Source of the DNA: Bolinopsis microptera
Lineage: Eukaryota; Ctenophora; Tentaculata; Lobata; Bolinopsidae
Direction of reading: 5' to 3'
DNA: 64,000 nucleotides
Assembly (NCBI RefSeq): GCF_026151205.1
Contig: NC_087081.1
Span: forward strand, 2,733,246 to 2,797,245
Shown here: positions 12,724-25,815 of the stretch, piece by piece
How the letters are laid out: each line of letters begins with the position of its first letter
How positions within the stretch are numbered: position 1 is the first letter of the stretch
Position numbers and translations under genes: made by a program
The notes under the pieces: generated by a model
Seen by the model: the letters and a program-made list of their open reading frames with translations, nothing else
What the model was told of the DNA's origin: nothing
Databases searched by the model: none

Positions 12724-14940
12724 ATCACACTCATAGGTTTCTCTAGAATTCAATAAGTAAATTCGAGGAGATTTATTTTTCGAAACACTATACTAGTGTC
12801 ACTTGAGGTGGTAGTAGATAGTGAACGACCTTTAAACTCAAGGTCACGCACGATACAGTCTACAGGAAATCTTAATCTGTCAAAATGCCTAAATGGTTTT
12901 TTCGTCATGCAGGACAAATGATATGTAAGGCAAAACGAAACAAATACGGCCCTTAATCTGCAAAGTCTAACAAAACCGACCCACTTCCCAGTGAAATTGT
13001 AAATACGGAGTTTACAATCCTTGCAAAGTTATTTAGTATCACAAATCCAACATTCCCATTTCCCAACATTACAAGCAGTGGCCTTAATGACAAGGAGCTA
13101 TGGTCACTAAGTTACATTCTCAAAATCAAGTGGAAAAGCTCTTACGTATCCGTTTCTATCTGATTATGCTTCGCAAGAGTAGTCCAAACTTCAAAATAAG
13201 AGTGACCTGATTAGAAAAAAAGCGGAGGAACAGTTCTGTCTAAAATTGGAATTCCTGTATTAGGTGGAACTAGCCCAGAAGAGCAGTGCAGTGATAGGTT
13301 GACGTCAGGGTGAAGGGAATGAGTAATGCACAGCTGTGTGCCCCTATCCTGAACTAATAATTGAATTTATCTTATCACCAGTCACCACCGGAGCTGCGGG
13401 CGACCAGCCACATTTTTGGGACGAACTGGCGATCAGAAAGTATGGTATTATAACCCTGTAGAGAGTCACATAATGTTGTAATGGTAACATTTTCAGGGGT
13501 GTCATCAGCCAACACATCAGGGAATTAGTGCACCAGTTCCGATTTCATTACCGGGAGTTGTGAGAGAGATGAGTAGAAATCTATATGAATAAGGTTACCA
13601 CTTATAACACGCCCCCTACTGTGTGGCTTGTAACCCTTATCAGTTATCTTGAGCCTTGAATTTTGAACAAAATGGCGGGAAACGAAAGATCGCAGACTGT
13701 GGAGTGACGCAACATTGATATAACGGGTACAAACTATAACAGTCCACTAATACTCAACGAACGCTAAGTCACGATTTGCAGACTCTTTGATTCTGCAGTT
13801 GAGATCCACAGTGAGATTAGATTAGAAACCCCACATTCCGTTTCGGGCGGTGTACGTGTCCCAAATCTTGTTTGGAATGTGATTTACGTTATTTGATTTC
13901 CTGATATCATCATCCTGAGCAAGGACACAGGCATTCACCTCAATTTTACGGCCCTGATTCGATTGCATACTGCAGAAAATGTTATAAAGTGAACGTGGGT
14001 ATAACAACCGATCAGTAATAGGCATTACAATTACAAAGTGATACTTTAACTAAAAATGGCGGTGTGGTCGTCTACTGTCTAGTTGAATGATGGAACAGTA
14101 TTACCACAGGATCGAATATATGTAAGGGTGGCCGTATTAGTAGCCTTTTTATAGATGTCAATTTTTGGCGCACAGTTGGAACCAGTAATCTTATTTACTA
14201 GCTCCAGGAAATTATCAGCTACTGTTTCGGAGCCGGAGAGGGACAGCCTCTAAACGGTCCTGATAGACTCGGCAGGATGTAGTTGTACAGTTATACTAAG
14301 TTAATTACTGTACAACTACTACAGAAGTAATCCCGATAACACTCGACCTCTGCCTGATCCAGAGGATGCCGAGCCTCTAAACGGCGGATGTTGGTTACTC
14401 TCTGTCCAGCCTAAAACGGTTAACCAAATTGTAGCCAGATCAATAATAAACTTAATTTTCGCTAGCCTAAAATATTATAGAAAATATCACACAAAAATAC
14501 CGATAGACCGACATCGGGGCCCCAAACTTACAGTTCTAATTTCATGTAAAATTTCAACACTGAAGAAGGAGAGACGATACAACACTGGATGCCCTGTCTG
14601 TAGTAGCAAGTTCTCCGATGGCAAAACCTGCCACAGAATACCTTATCTACCGTGCCCGGCCCCATTTAGTCAATTATTTCTCATTAGAACCTACCCAAGG
14701 TAACAAAAGGTGTAAAATACAGGTGTCTAACTTTAAAGTGAGCGTGTCTTGGGTAAAGGTACTTAAGCACTGACTCAAATATAGAGAGGATAAGGGAAGG
14801 GGAGGGGGGGGGTTCTATGTAACTAGGGCCGTTAATATATTCGCTCTCTATATTTCACCTTCCTTTTAAGACCTGACATTTGGTTTACCCTGTGACAAGT
14901 TTTAACTAGAACAATAATTAAGTCAAGGATTAAACAATCT
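12724..14940. other. Intergenic with one hairpin
   Basis: No supported gene. A hairpin with 12-bp arms TAGTTGTACAGT / ACTGTACAACTA lies at 14280-14318, within a short direct repeat (CCTCTAAACGG at about 14249 and 14373). A minus-strand ORF at 13822-14025 has no recognisable domain. Confidence 0.5.
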
Positions 14941-14947
14941 GCTTAAG

Positions 14948-14960
14948 CCCCCCCCCCCCC
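14948..14960. repeat. Poly(C) tract
   Basis: A run of 13 C. The short ORF just downstream (14984-15223, glycine-rich) has no recognisable motif and I do not call it a gene. Confidence 0.8.
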
Positions 14961-15267
14961 CACCTCCGTCCACCATTTAGGGTGTGCAGAGTGGTGCAGG
15001 TACCAGTACTCAGCAATGTCTGGGACCTAGTACCGGCGCCTTGTCCGGGTGGATTACATTTACAAATCAGTACAGGGAGCAAGGGATTCTAGGAGGGTTT
15101 CTTTATCAAGTATGGTCATTAGGGGGCAGTTGTGCGTTGGATGGACTTGCACAGAGAGAGCTTGGCGGAATTGGAAGTGTATTAGATTCTATTTACAGAT
15201 TGGGGACTGTCATCATCAAATGAAATGATTCAATAGGAGGGACTAGTTCTGTAGAAATAATATTGGT

Positions 15268-16170
15268 AAGCACGAGCTTCATTAGAGTGTTACTAATAAC
15301 TTTGACATAACTAGTCTTGATTTGATGCAAAATTCTTTCAAACTCTTTTGGATTCCCTGCGATCAGGGTTCTGCAAAACTAAATTGAACTCTTTGAAATT
15401 CTTTTGGATTCCATCCTATCAGGATTCTGTAAAACTAAATTTAATTTCCTTAAATTCTTTTGGATTCCCTGCAAAAAACTGTTTCGATCACGTGATATTA
15501 CCGTATAAGGAAGTTGGGTTCTTTTGCGATAGTAAAAACGCGACAACTAGCGCTGGATGGCGACAACTATCGCTATCCAGCGCTAGTTGTCGCCATCCAG
15601 CGCTAGTTGTCGCTATCCAGCGCTGGATAACGCTGGCCAGCGCAAAATATATATGTTCGATAATTGTCGCTATCCAGCGCTAGTTGTCGCCATCCAGCGC
15701 TAGTTGTCGCCATCCAGCGCTAGTTGTCGCCATCCAGCGCTAGTTGTCGCTATCCAGCGCTAGTTGTCGCTGGCTATGCGACACTGTCGCACGCGATAGT
15801 TTGCGATGGCCAGCGCAACTGGCCATCGCAGAAAACAGTTCGATAACTAGCGCTGGATAGCGACAACTAGCGCTGGATAGCGACAACTAGCGCTGGATAG
15901 CGACAACTAGCGCTGGATAGCGACAACTAGCGCTGGCCAGCGCTAAGCGATAGCCAGCGCTGGCCAGCGCTGGCCATCGATATCCAGCGCAAAATTTTTG
16001 CGCTATTACTCGTCAGCTAGCGCTGGCCAGCGCTAGCCAGCGCTATTTAGTGGTAAGCACGAGCTCCGTTGATGTGTTTATACTAATAGAGTAATAGTTT
16101 TGACAAAAATATTCTTGATGCGACGAATTCTTTCAAATTCTTTTGGATTCCCTGCGGTCAGGATTCTGCA
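15268..16170. repeat. Inverted 20-bp minisatellite bounded by a direct repeat
   Basis: The 20-bp unit CGCTGGATAGCGACAACTAG is arrayed in one orientation at about 15838-15945 (five copies) and in the opposite orientation at about 15570-15640 and 15660-15775. The arrays face each other around 15776-15837, so the block can fold into a cruciform. Degenerate GCTGGCCAGCGC pieces continue to about 16050. A roughly 110-bp imperfect direct repeat (GGTAAGCACGAGCT, then TTCTTTTGGATTCCCTGC) lies on both sides, at about 15268-15365 and 16051-16165. On the left its TTTGGATTCC part is further repeated three times to 15480. Confidence 0.88.
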
Positions 16171-16940
16171 AATTTTTGGCAGGGACCGCCCTTGTTTGAA
16201 TCAAAGGGAGCAAAAGTAAGGTGACCTTACAGTTACAAAACAGGAAAAACGATCACTATGTTTTGCCTTTCAAAAATTCTCTCGATTGAAAGTGGCAGAA
16301 CATTTGACGTAGAGAAAATAACAAATTTCTAATATTAGCAAGATATGCAATTTCTATTACCAATTGCACATATTTCTAAATTATCCTAATAACACATGAA
16401 ACTGTTCAATGAAGAAAAGAAATTAACGAATTATAATCAATCTACCACAAAACTAACTATTTTAAAAATCTCAGTAATTATGTGAGAGGACGTTCGTGAC
16501 AAGTCTGGTCATAATATGCCCACCCTCATTTTTGAAAATTTAACGTGCAGAGTAAAAAATATTGCGTTGAGGATTGAGATCGTTACTTTACAATTCAGGG
16601 GTTATTTTGATGATTTTCATTCTTTTGTTAATATAAACCTGAGATTTAACAAAAATATTAGAATAATAAAATACTGAAAGTTAGGAACTTTAAACTACAA
16701 GGTTGTAACTTAAGTAAGCGGAGATGATGTTTTAAATGTTTTTCGAAAATTAAACTATAATTGTGAGAAACTTTGATTATTAATGCTAAAGCAATAAACT
16801 AAAAAAGGTATGTTTTGGATTTATAATTATTTGTGCTGATGATTCATGATAAGGATCTATGCAGTATAAATCGCAAACGACAAACCCAAATAAACATGGG
16901 ATGTAACATAAGGCATATCCAAAGATAAAAGATTGTCTTC
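16171..16940. other. Intergenic, nothing recognised
   Basis: AT-rich sequence. The end of a repeat-derived minus-strand ORF from the neighbouring minisatellite runs into it, which is not evidence of a gene. Confidence 0.5.
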
Positions 16941-16945
16941 TGGTC

Positions 16946-18655
16946 ACTGTGACATCCAGCACTGTGACACTGTGACATCTATCACTGTGACACTGTGACA
17001 TCCAGCACTGTGTCACTGTGACATCCAGCACTGTGACATCCAGCACTATGACATCCAGCACTGCGACACTGTGACATCCAGCACTGTGACACTGTGACAT
17101 CCAGCACTGTGATACTGTGACATCTATCACTGTGACACTGTGACATCCGGCAATGTGACACTGTGACATCCAGCACTGTGACACTGTGACATCCGGCACT
17201 GTGACACTGTGACATCCAGCACTGTGACACTGTGACATCCAGCACTGTGACACTGTGACATCTATCACTGTGACACTGTGACATCCGGCACTGTGACACT
17301 GTGACATCCAGCACTGTGACATCCAGCACTGTGACACTGTGACATCCAGCACTGTGACACTGTGACATCCGGCACTGTGAAATCCAGCACTGTGACACTG
17401 TGACATCCGGCACTGTGACACTGTGACATCCAGCACTGTGACACTGTGACATCCGGCACTGTGACACTGTGACATCCAGCACTGTGACACTGTGACATCC
17501 GGCACTGTGAAATCCAGCACTGTGACACTGTGACATCCGGCACTGTGACACTGTGACATCCAGCACTGTGACACTGTGACATCCGGCACTGTGACACTGT
17601 GACATCTATCACTGTGACACTGTGACATCCGGCACTGTGACACTGTGACATCCGGCACTGTGACACTGTGACATCCAGCACTGTGACACTGTGACATCCG
17701 GCACTGTGACACTGTGACATCCGGCACTGTGACACTGTGACATCCAGCACTGTGACACTGTGGCATCCGGCACTGTGACACTGTGACATCCAGCACTGTG
17801 ACACTGTGACATCTATCACTGTGACACTGTGACATCCGGCACTGTGACACTGTGACATCCGGCACTGTGACACTGTGACATCCAGCACTGTGACACTGTG
17901 ACATCCAGCACTGTGACACTATGACATCCGGCACTGTGACACTGTGACATCTATCACCTTGACACTGTGACATCCGGCACTGTGAAATCCAGCACTGTGA
18001 CACTGTGACATCCGGCACTGTGACACTGTGACATCCAGCACTGTGACACTGTGACATCCGGCACTGTGACACTGTGACATCCAGCACTGTGACACTGTGA
18101 CATCCAGCACTGTGACACTATGACATCTAGCACTGTGACACTGTGACATCCAGCACTGTGACACTGTGACATCCGGCACTGTGAAATCCAGCACTGTGAC
18201 ACTGTGACATCTATCACCTTGACACTGTGACATCCGGCACTGTGACACTGTGACATCCAGCACTGTGACATCCAGCACTGTGACACTATGACATCCAGCA
18301 CTGTGACACTATGACATCTAGCACTGTGACACTGTGACATCCAGCACTGTGACACTGTGACATCAAGCACTGTGACATCCAGCACTGTGACACTGTGACA
18401 TCCAGCACTGTGACATCCAGCACTGTGACACTGTGACATCCAGCACTGTGACACTGTGACATCCAGCACTGTGACATCCAGCACTGTGACACTGTGACAT
18501 CCAGCACTGTGACACTGTGACATCCAGCACTGTGACACTGTGACATCCAGCACTGTGACACTGTGACATCCAGTACTGTGACACTGTGACATCCAGCACT
18601 GTGACACTGTGACATCCAGCACTGTGGCACTGTGACATCCGGCACTGTGACACTG
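16946..18655. repeat. 1.7-kb minisatellite, 23-bp unit
   Basis: About 70 units of a 23-bp repeat combine CACTGTGAC ACTGTGACA with TCCAG; 15-bp shortened units also occur where one ACTGTGAC is lost. Three main unit types differ at the end (CCAG, CCGG, CTAT) and are interspersed in a non-random-looking order. The minus strand has no stop codon in any of its three frames within the unit. Several long overlapping ORFs (up to 433 codons, peptide motif CHSVTVLDVTVSQC) therefore arise from the repeat alone. The 23-bp period shifts frame each unit, so all frames encode the same 23-residue peptide repeat. Confidence 0.95.
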
Positions 18656-18934
18656 TGAGACTCTTAGCTCAAGCCCTAGAGAGAGGTGTCACGTTATCAG
18701 TATAACATACCGTGGCCCGTGCAGACTGCAGAAATAGAAACGACGGGAAAATGAGAAAGAAGTTATGCGGTCTGCGGGCCCTAGTAACGTGGTAATTGGT
18801 TTCACGCCCCCTGGATTCTGAAACGCAACTGCGCAAGTATGTAATTTCTATTTTCTACGCAATTCCAAGTAATTAAGAGACAGAAAATAAACGGAAACTT
18901 TTCTCCGATGCTCAGGAGAAATAACAAAGTTAAT

Positions 18935-19003
18935 AAAACGTCGTACATAGTGCCATTAAAACGTCGTACATAGTGCCATTAAAACGTCGTACATAGTGCC
19001 ATT
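18935..19003. repeat. Three tandem copies of a 24-25 bp repeat
   Basis: TAAAACGTCGTACATAGTGC plus a short tail is repeated three times in direct tandem. There is no coding potential. Confidence 0.9.
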
Positions 19004-21709
19004 TGTTGACACGCTATGTAGCTCCCCTAGCTCCGGCTCCCTAATACTAGTAATCAGCAATAAAATTACATAAAAAGAAACGCACTTGACTGAAATGGAT
19101 ACACGTCAGACTTAATGTAAAGCCAAAAATAATTAGTCATTACGCTAACGATTTCGTAATTTTTCCAAATCTTGGAGGAAAGTAAAGCGTACAGAAAAAT
19201 AATTTGTCGCCAGCAAGCAATACGGCATGTGTAATTGTCTTTTACATTCCACTGCAGAAAGCAAGAATTTGATAAATTGGTAGGAATTAAAGAGATACGT
19301 TTACAAATTTGAAAATACTTATACATATTATGTTATACGTCTCCTGAAGATGGTGTCGTATGGTTATTATAATTGACATGCTTTAAAATTGGCTGCGAAA
19401 ATTTTGGTCTAGAGTTTGGTTCACATTTTTTATCTTGTGAATATTCATGATGACAGTGAAGGAGACACGAAACAAAACGATATACACTGTATATCCTCAG
19501 TAAATACTGTATATTATAGTTATACAATATTTACTACCAGCTCCTATGCAGCAAAGATATAACTAAATAATTTACACAATACGGTGACCATGTCTGAGCA
19601 GATCTCACCAATAAACTTTCTCTCCTCATTGGAGCAGAAAATAATGCAACAGGTCATCACTTATAAGCTAACCTGGATTGAAAGGTCACCCAATTAGATA
19701 AATTTAGGGGAAATCACTGAAATTAGACAAGAAATGTTAGCATCAAAGATCTAGTTATCGCTATGACAAGGCAATAATAGTCTACTGTGTAGTACTGAAC
19801 AATCCTTTAGCAGCTTCTTGACTCATTGAGTCGTATACAAACAAATACCAGCTACAGCCGGATGTCATGACTTGACACGCTCCACCACGCTAGGCAGACG
19901 TGAAGTTTGTCTGACATCATATCACGTGTTGACCATATATGGAGCTGTGTTCCACGTGGTATGACGTCATACTACGTGGAATGTGCTGAATGTTTTACTG
20001 GGTTTTGTCACGTGGTGATGTTGCATTCTACAGAATGTAACAAAATAATGCAAAGGCTTCTAAAGCAATAAATAAAAGTATATTATATTTATATACTGTC
20101 AGGGTAGTATTTACATAAAATGAACAATGTAAACAGTAAATATCATAATATTAATATTGAAATAGAGTATACTATTCAACAGAATAGCATAAACATTCAA
20201 CATTGGATACTAAATGGATCAATAAGAGAACTCTGAAACTCCTACATAACCACTTTAAAATAAACAAGCTGTGACTCTAAACGCAGGGACAAGTCACAGT
20301 GTTTAAGAGTAGAATAAAAGTAACAAGCGGGGTAAACAAAGGAATGAACTACAAAAGGCTGGTGACTTGTTAAGTTGTCCATGACCGGGTCACAGCTGTG
20401 TCATAGCCGGTACACTCTTCAGAATGCTTGTACACCATGTACAGCAGAGGATCTGGCTGCTGGATTGTATAGGCGTCAACGATTACCAAAAAATCAGATT
20501 TATATATTCGAGCTTTTTATCTAGTGTAGGATTGATTTTAATCAATCAATAGTTTGTTTTTTAAAACATTACATAAAACTCATTTAATGTAGTCGATTTT
20601 AGTGTTGTAATCAGTTTAAAACGGAACTTTAAAAACGGAAATTAGTTTACGAACGGAAAGAAAAGTTTTTATCATTGATTGTCCCACGAAAGCCGGAAAC
20701 AAGTAAAAACTCTATACCTTATCGGACAAGTTGTCACGGACAAGTCCGTGATAATTATGACCGATTTAAGGTATATGCTGGATTCAAAACGGCCTAACTT
20801 TGTGACAAATTCTTCTGAGTAATCTGGAGATTCCCGTCAAAGCAGTGGATAGCAAAACTGGAAGGATTAAGGGGGCATACCCCAAATCTGTCCAGACCTA
20901 ATGACCTCATAGGCAGTTCAGTGACCTTCTAGCGCACCGTTTCCACACCAAAAAAAATTATTTTGAGAATTCCCATTTTTGTAATCGAGCATTTCCTGGT
21001 TAAGAGTGCAATTTTCGGAAAAAATATTATTTTGTGGTTGAGACGCTATAGGTTAATTATTTCTTGTGGTATCGGGTTGAAATTTTGCTCGCCGTTTATT
21101 CACATCTATGTCAAGGTGTGTGTAAAATCTTGATATCGTATCTAAAAAGGCTTGTGTGTTATGAATTTTTAAAGTCAAAAAGCTAAAATTGTCCTTTTCA
21201 GGCTTATTTTAACAAAAAGTCAGTCAGGGAAGATCGGATTATTTGATGCTTGACATCAAATTGTTCTCTGAATTCTGGCGCAGTTTTTGATGCCCTCAAA
21301 AATGTTTTTACTCATTCACCTTCTGATCTATTGGACCTCAAAGCCAAACAACAAATTTAGGCACATTTTTCGTTTTTAATATTTACTGATTTTTCTAAAA
21401 TTTTGATAGGAATGTGCTAGTGACTTTTTGAAGGGTGCAAAATAACCGCAACTAGCACATTATATATGAGTTATGAACAACAAAACACCCTAAAATGCTT
21501 CCCTTTGAAGTTATGGGAGAAAATGTGATTTTTTATCTGCAAAGCCAAAAAATCACATTTTCTGTAGAACCGTCTCCGGGAAGGCTTGATCTAGATAGTT
21601 CTAATCTCATCAATAATGTGCTTTTCATCAGCCCGTGTGGTCTATAAAAAGGTCAGAGCGATACCCGCCAAAAAATAAGGTCAACATTACGGATTTACGG
21701 CATAACTAA
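19004..21709. other. Intergenic, nothing recognised
   Basis: AT-rich. CACGTGG/TACGTGG-rich sequence lies near 19920-20020. The segment at about 20860-21700 has long T and A runs and reads like an old non-autonomous element, but no termini were identified. Confidence 0.4.
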
Positions 21710-21962
21710 GGGGGGGGGGGGGGGGGGGTGGTCATGAGTATTTTTGAGAATATTTGAATCTGAGAATTTGACCATTTTCGCCGGGAATACCCAAAAATGT
21801 CTCAAAAATTATTTTTGAATCTGAGAAATTCAGCATGGATTTCTCATTTTCTCAAAAATCGTCCAGTCAAAAATAGTGATATACCAAATCATTCTTCATA
21901 TCCGTACAATGTGGTCCAAAAATATTCAAAATCAACCCCCCCCCCCCCCCCCCCCCCCCCCC
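21710..21962. repeat. Facing poly(G)19 and poly(C)27 tracts
   Basis: G19 at 21710-21728 and C27 at 21936-21962 are about 207 bp apart. They are complementary and could pair as an inverted repeat, or form a G-quadruplex or i-motif. Confidence 0.85.
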
Positions 21963-22311
21963 TAACTAGCGTGAATATTGTACTTTTATATTGAATATTA
22001 TATTTTATATTATTTATTTTGACGTGTTTGCACGTCAATATTATAATTTATATTATTTTTATTGACGTGTTTGCACGCATTAAAGATATTTCTTTACTAA
22101 TTATATATTGTAGATTGTGTTGCATACACGTACAGATAATGATATATTGTTTCCGCGAATTATTTTCTCTTGTCAAACTTATTTAACAGTGATCAGCATT
22201 TAAGTGCATTAAAATGTTTCTATATATGCCACTCGACAGAACAAGAAACAAACGCAGTCGAATTAAGCTTGAACTCAGCATGTTCTGCTTTTGGTGCTTA
22301 TACCAGAACAT

Positions 22312-22620
22312 ACAGGGTGGCCCAGAAGCAACTGCCCACACACAACTCTTTAATAGCTCACGTAATTCGTGTCAGAATTGCATAAACAATCTAGAGATTA
22401 TAGATATGGGTCAACCTTAGATTCCCTGAAAGTTTCGTAAAATTTCATTAAAGTAGGTACATATCGGCTATAGATCTGTCATCTGTGGTTTGCGAGAAAG
22501 ACGAACTTCAATCAGACAATTAATGCAGACTTTATTAACGGCAGTTTTAAGGACATCGGACGGCAGATCCACCTGTTATTTCAATGACTGCAGCAGATCT
22601 CGGGCATATTATTATTATTA
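22312..22620 (-). mobile_element. Possible mariner-like transposon remnant (3' end)
   Basis: ACAGGGTGGCCCAGAAG at about 22312, preceded by TA, resembles the terminal inverted repeats common among mariner-like elements. Reading inward on the minus strand (about 22615 to 22490) one frame gives DLPSDVLKTAVNKV and then NCLIEV, broken by stops. This loosely resembles the C-terminal end of mariner-type transposases. The matching second terminus was not found, so this is at most a truncated relic. The assignment is from memory of the family pattern. Confidence 0.35.
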
Positions 22621-23470
22621 GGTTATAGTACTTCAATTTGGTAAAATACGAAATTGGTAGTATCAGTAATTTTATTACCGATACTATTACTAATAGAATC
22701 TAGACGTGCGTTATGTAGTGATTGAACTGATTTATTCACTCCCGTTGATTTGAGACAGATGATCGAAATATCACTTTTCCGACATTATTTGCAAGTAATT
22801 GAGTCCCAGACTAATGGTATTGACTATAACGATAAAATGAGTAAACAATTCGATCAGAAATCAGTTTTAATTTGATCAGGTCAATATGTTGGGTCGGGAC
22901 AATTTCCAGAAAGCGCCGAACCATTATAAGAAAAGTATCAGCGGTAAGGACGATCAGCAGTATAAAATGAGGATACGATTAATTAGCGGGCCACTATCAC
23001 CGGCAACCAGGGCTAGCTGCAAACCGCTTATAATTACTATGAGAGTTCAATCATGGAATGTTAATTCTCAATAATCTAGAATATAAACGGCAAAAATGTC
23101 TGATCTATACTAGGAGGGGATCTTATTTTCTTTGAAAGTAAGCATGTAGCAGAAGATATTGAAGGAGTGTGATCTCTGTGCCAATATATGTGATGACGCA
23201 GTTAAGCTTCTGAGCGAAAATAGCACTATTGTGTTGATTTTCTTCTCTTTCGCCCGTTAACAACAGAAAATAAAGCCTCATTCAAACATTCGAAGTAAAA
23301 GCAAGAATGGATGAAATTTGCAAATTGCGCAAGATATTTAATTGATATTCAATTTTTGCATAATATTAATAAGCCTTAAAGATAAAGATGGAGCATTTAG
23401 CTAAGGAATGGCAAGATACTAAAAGGCAGGGAAAATAAACCGATTACAATGACAGGGACCAACAAACTGC
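22621..23470. other. Intergenic, nothing recognised
   Basis: Short ORFs only; none is recognisable. Confidence 0.5.
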
Positions 23471-23484
23471 ACCTTCACCCCGGA

Positions 23485-23880
23485 AACCAATCGCAGAACA
23501 AAGCCGTGGTATCCAATCAGCGACCAACGCCGCGCACACGTGGGCACTATCCAACCAGTCAGGAGCGCTCTACAGGTCACGTGATACCCGATTTCAGGAG
23601 GGGAGCGGGGTACGATTAGCAATTGAGAACAAAGGACTCGAGGAAGAAAACTCGACACAATGTGTACACATGTTGTCCCACACCTTCCTGGCTCGACGAC
23701 CCTGTTAGTAACAACCAATCAGGGGACAACGTCAGAGTTGGCAGCCAATCAAATTGCTTGGTGTCCATCAGGTGACAGGTCGCTAGCCAATGGGAACCGG
23801 TGAACTGTTATGGAGAGGGATGTTGGTGAGGAGCTTGTATGTCGCGAGATAAGAGGATTAAATATAGGTAGAAGGTGCAA
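23485..23880 (+). promoter_or_regulatory. CCAAT/E-box cluster with TATA-like (module 5)
   Basis: CCAATCG, CCAATCAG, CCAACCAG, CCAATCAG, CCAATCAA and CCAATGGG boxes are scattered from about 23487 to 23795. Two E-boxes are present (CACACGTGGG near 23535, GTCACGTGAT near 23576). A TTAAATATAGG lies near 23858. This is the largest such cluster in the window. No downstream coding exon was recognised. Confidence 0.4.
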
Positions 23881-24715
23881 GTGTTCATTAAAAATGCACT
23901 AAACTGCTTCTTATCTCGGGGTCAATACGTCAAGTCTTTGCCAGGCCGTCAAAGCTTATCAGTATCAAAATGTTGTAATTTGAAATTCTATTGGCAGTTT
24001 GGCTGATTAGGGATTATTCGAATATCTGGGCGTGATTACTGTAATTCTTTACATGCCACATGGACGCTTACAGTTTCTAAAATCGGAACATGTTACGAGA
24101 ATTCGTTAGAACTCTATAACCATCGAGAAAATGATAACAATTACGTAAGTCTTAGGTTTTATCAGATTTTGGACGCCCGTATATGCTATGCTTTACAGAT
24201 AACTCAATAATCAATATAAGGAAAAAGTTACTGATACACGTACGTTAAATAAATATATAAGCAGTAAATAAAATGAGTTCAAAGAAAGGCGTAGCTTTAT
24301 ATCCGATCGGAATGAGGAATCATTAAGGAACTACGTCAGAGAAACCGCGAAATAGTTTTGTTACGAGATACCCATTGTCGGCATTTTTAGAACCCTCTTG
24401 ATTAAACAGATTAAACGATAATCTAACTTGTTATTAACTTAACTCAATATGTTTATAGTTTGCATATTTTATGCTTGCGGGATGACATCCTTAATCGGCT
24501 TCCATTATCTTAACTCTTTTACTCTATGCGTCGACTTATAATTTATTTAAAGTAAAGCCGATTTTTCAAAGGCACAACTCAATATGCCGTTGGGGGAAGA
24601 GAATCTAGTGATAGGACAGATTATTTATAGAGCCAACATATCGTATTCTTAGTGACAGAACCATGGACGGTAACTCCGCCTTTCTTAAATATGTATGGAG
24701 TTCTGAGGGGCACAA

Positions 24716-24828
24716 AGTGGAGTTATAAAACACAATTAATATACTTATAGGGCACGGTACAATGTTGCAATAAGTGGAGTTATAAAACACAATTAATATA
24801 CTTATAGGGCACGGTACAATGTTGCAAT
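24716..24828. repeat. Tandem duplication, about 58-bp unit
   Basis: Two adjacent copies of a segment beginning GTGGAGTTATAAAACACAAT and ending CAATGTTGCAAT. They appear identical by eye, which suggests a recent duplication. Confidence 0.9.
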
Positions 24829-24943
24829 CTTTCTCACGAAAATGGGCGGTTAGGGACGATTAATGAACCTTTTGTTTTTATATCAAACAAGTTAGTACTC
24901 AGTTACAGTAGGCTAGAATATTTAACAGTTCCAACACATTCTA

Positions 24944-24988
24944 TTCAAAAGATCCTTCGCGATCTTTTGAAGTAAAGTTACTTTACTT
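24944..24988. repeat. Two abutting hairpins
   Basis: TTCAAAAGATC/GATCTTTTGAA with a 6-nt loop (24944-24971) is followed immediately by AAGTAAAGT/ACTTTACTT with a 1-nt loop (24970-24988). The two share their junction bases. Confidence 0.85.
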
Positions 24989-25327
24989 AATTACTTTAAC
25001 AGGAAGACAGAGCAAATTAGTTAATTATTCTTTATGCACTTTTTTGCGAATAGAAGTGATGATTATACCGAGTTGATACTTAAGTTTCAAAATACACTCA
25101 ATTTCCGCCTTAAAACAGAATACTTATTCCAAAGATTTCAAGACAGTAAAATCTAAGACAGGAAAATCAAGACAGGCAAATCAAAACATGCAAATCTAAG
25201 TTTGTTCATACAACATCTAATAAACAATATGAACTCTTAATGTGTACGACACTGTACACTCCAATCAAAACAATAAACATATGACATGATGCGCTGACAT
25301 TTACCACTACAAACCCCTGGTAGCTGA

Positions 25328-25425
25328 CACCCAATCAGAAGAGAGCTACACAGCTCTCGACCAATCAGATAGCTTGGACCAAGTCACGTGGTGTCACCTC
25401 GCAGACTATAAACTATACAGAACAA
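25328..25425 (+). promoter_or_regulatory. CCAAT/E-box/TATA cluster (module 6)
   Basis: CCAATCAG occurs at 25331 and 25361, the E-box GTCACGTGG near 25383, and ACTATAAAC near 25407. The 37 bp at 25361-25397, spanning the second CCAAT box and the E-box, recur exactly at 46587-46623. Confidence 0.45.
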
Positions 25426-25815
25426 ATTCCCCAGCTCAATCAAATTCAGCCAACTTCAATAAACTGTCCTTCCACCAGAATTCCTCTGTTCAGGAAACAA
25501 AAGTGTTATCACACTTATTACTATTACACTGAAATTTACTAATTGGTGCAAATTTGACGGTGTCGGGGCTTTGGTACGGTCGAGAATGTTCTATAATAAT
25601 TATGCGCTGTAAAGAAGACTTCTGCTGGAATTGTTTCCTCTAACTGTTTAGTCTCAAAATAGAATAGGCGATGATGGATTCATTATATTAATCATGATAT
25701 TAATAAATAAAAAAGCATGTATTTATAATTAATTTTGATTAGGCGAAAGATATTTAAAGCAATTTAACACTTATCAGGTAATAACATGCGAAAGAATGTA
25801 ATACCAATTATGATA

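Noticed and set aside
14984-15223. 79-codon glycine-rich ORF
   Set aside because: No domain and no flanking gene signals.
16786-18087. 433-codon minus-strand ORF, the longest in the window
   Set aside because: It is the translation of the 23-bp minisatellite. All three frames are open and give the same peptide repeat.
16946-18655. CRISPR array
   Set aside because: Units are contiguous without unique spacers and the setting is eukaryotic.
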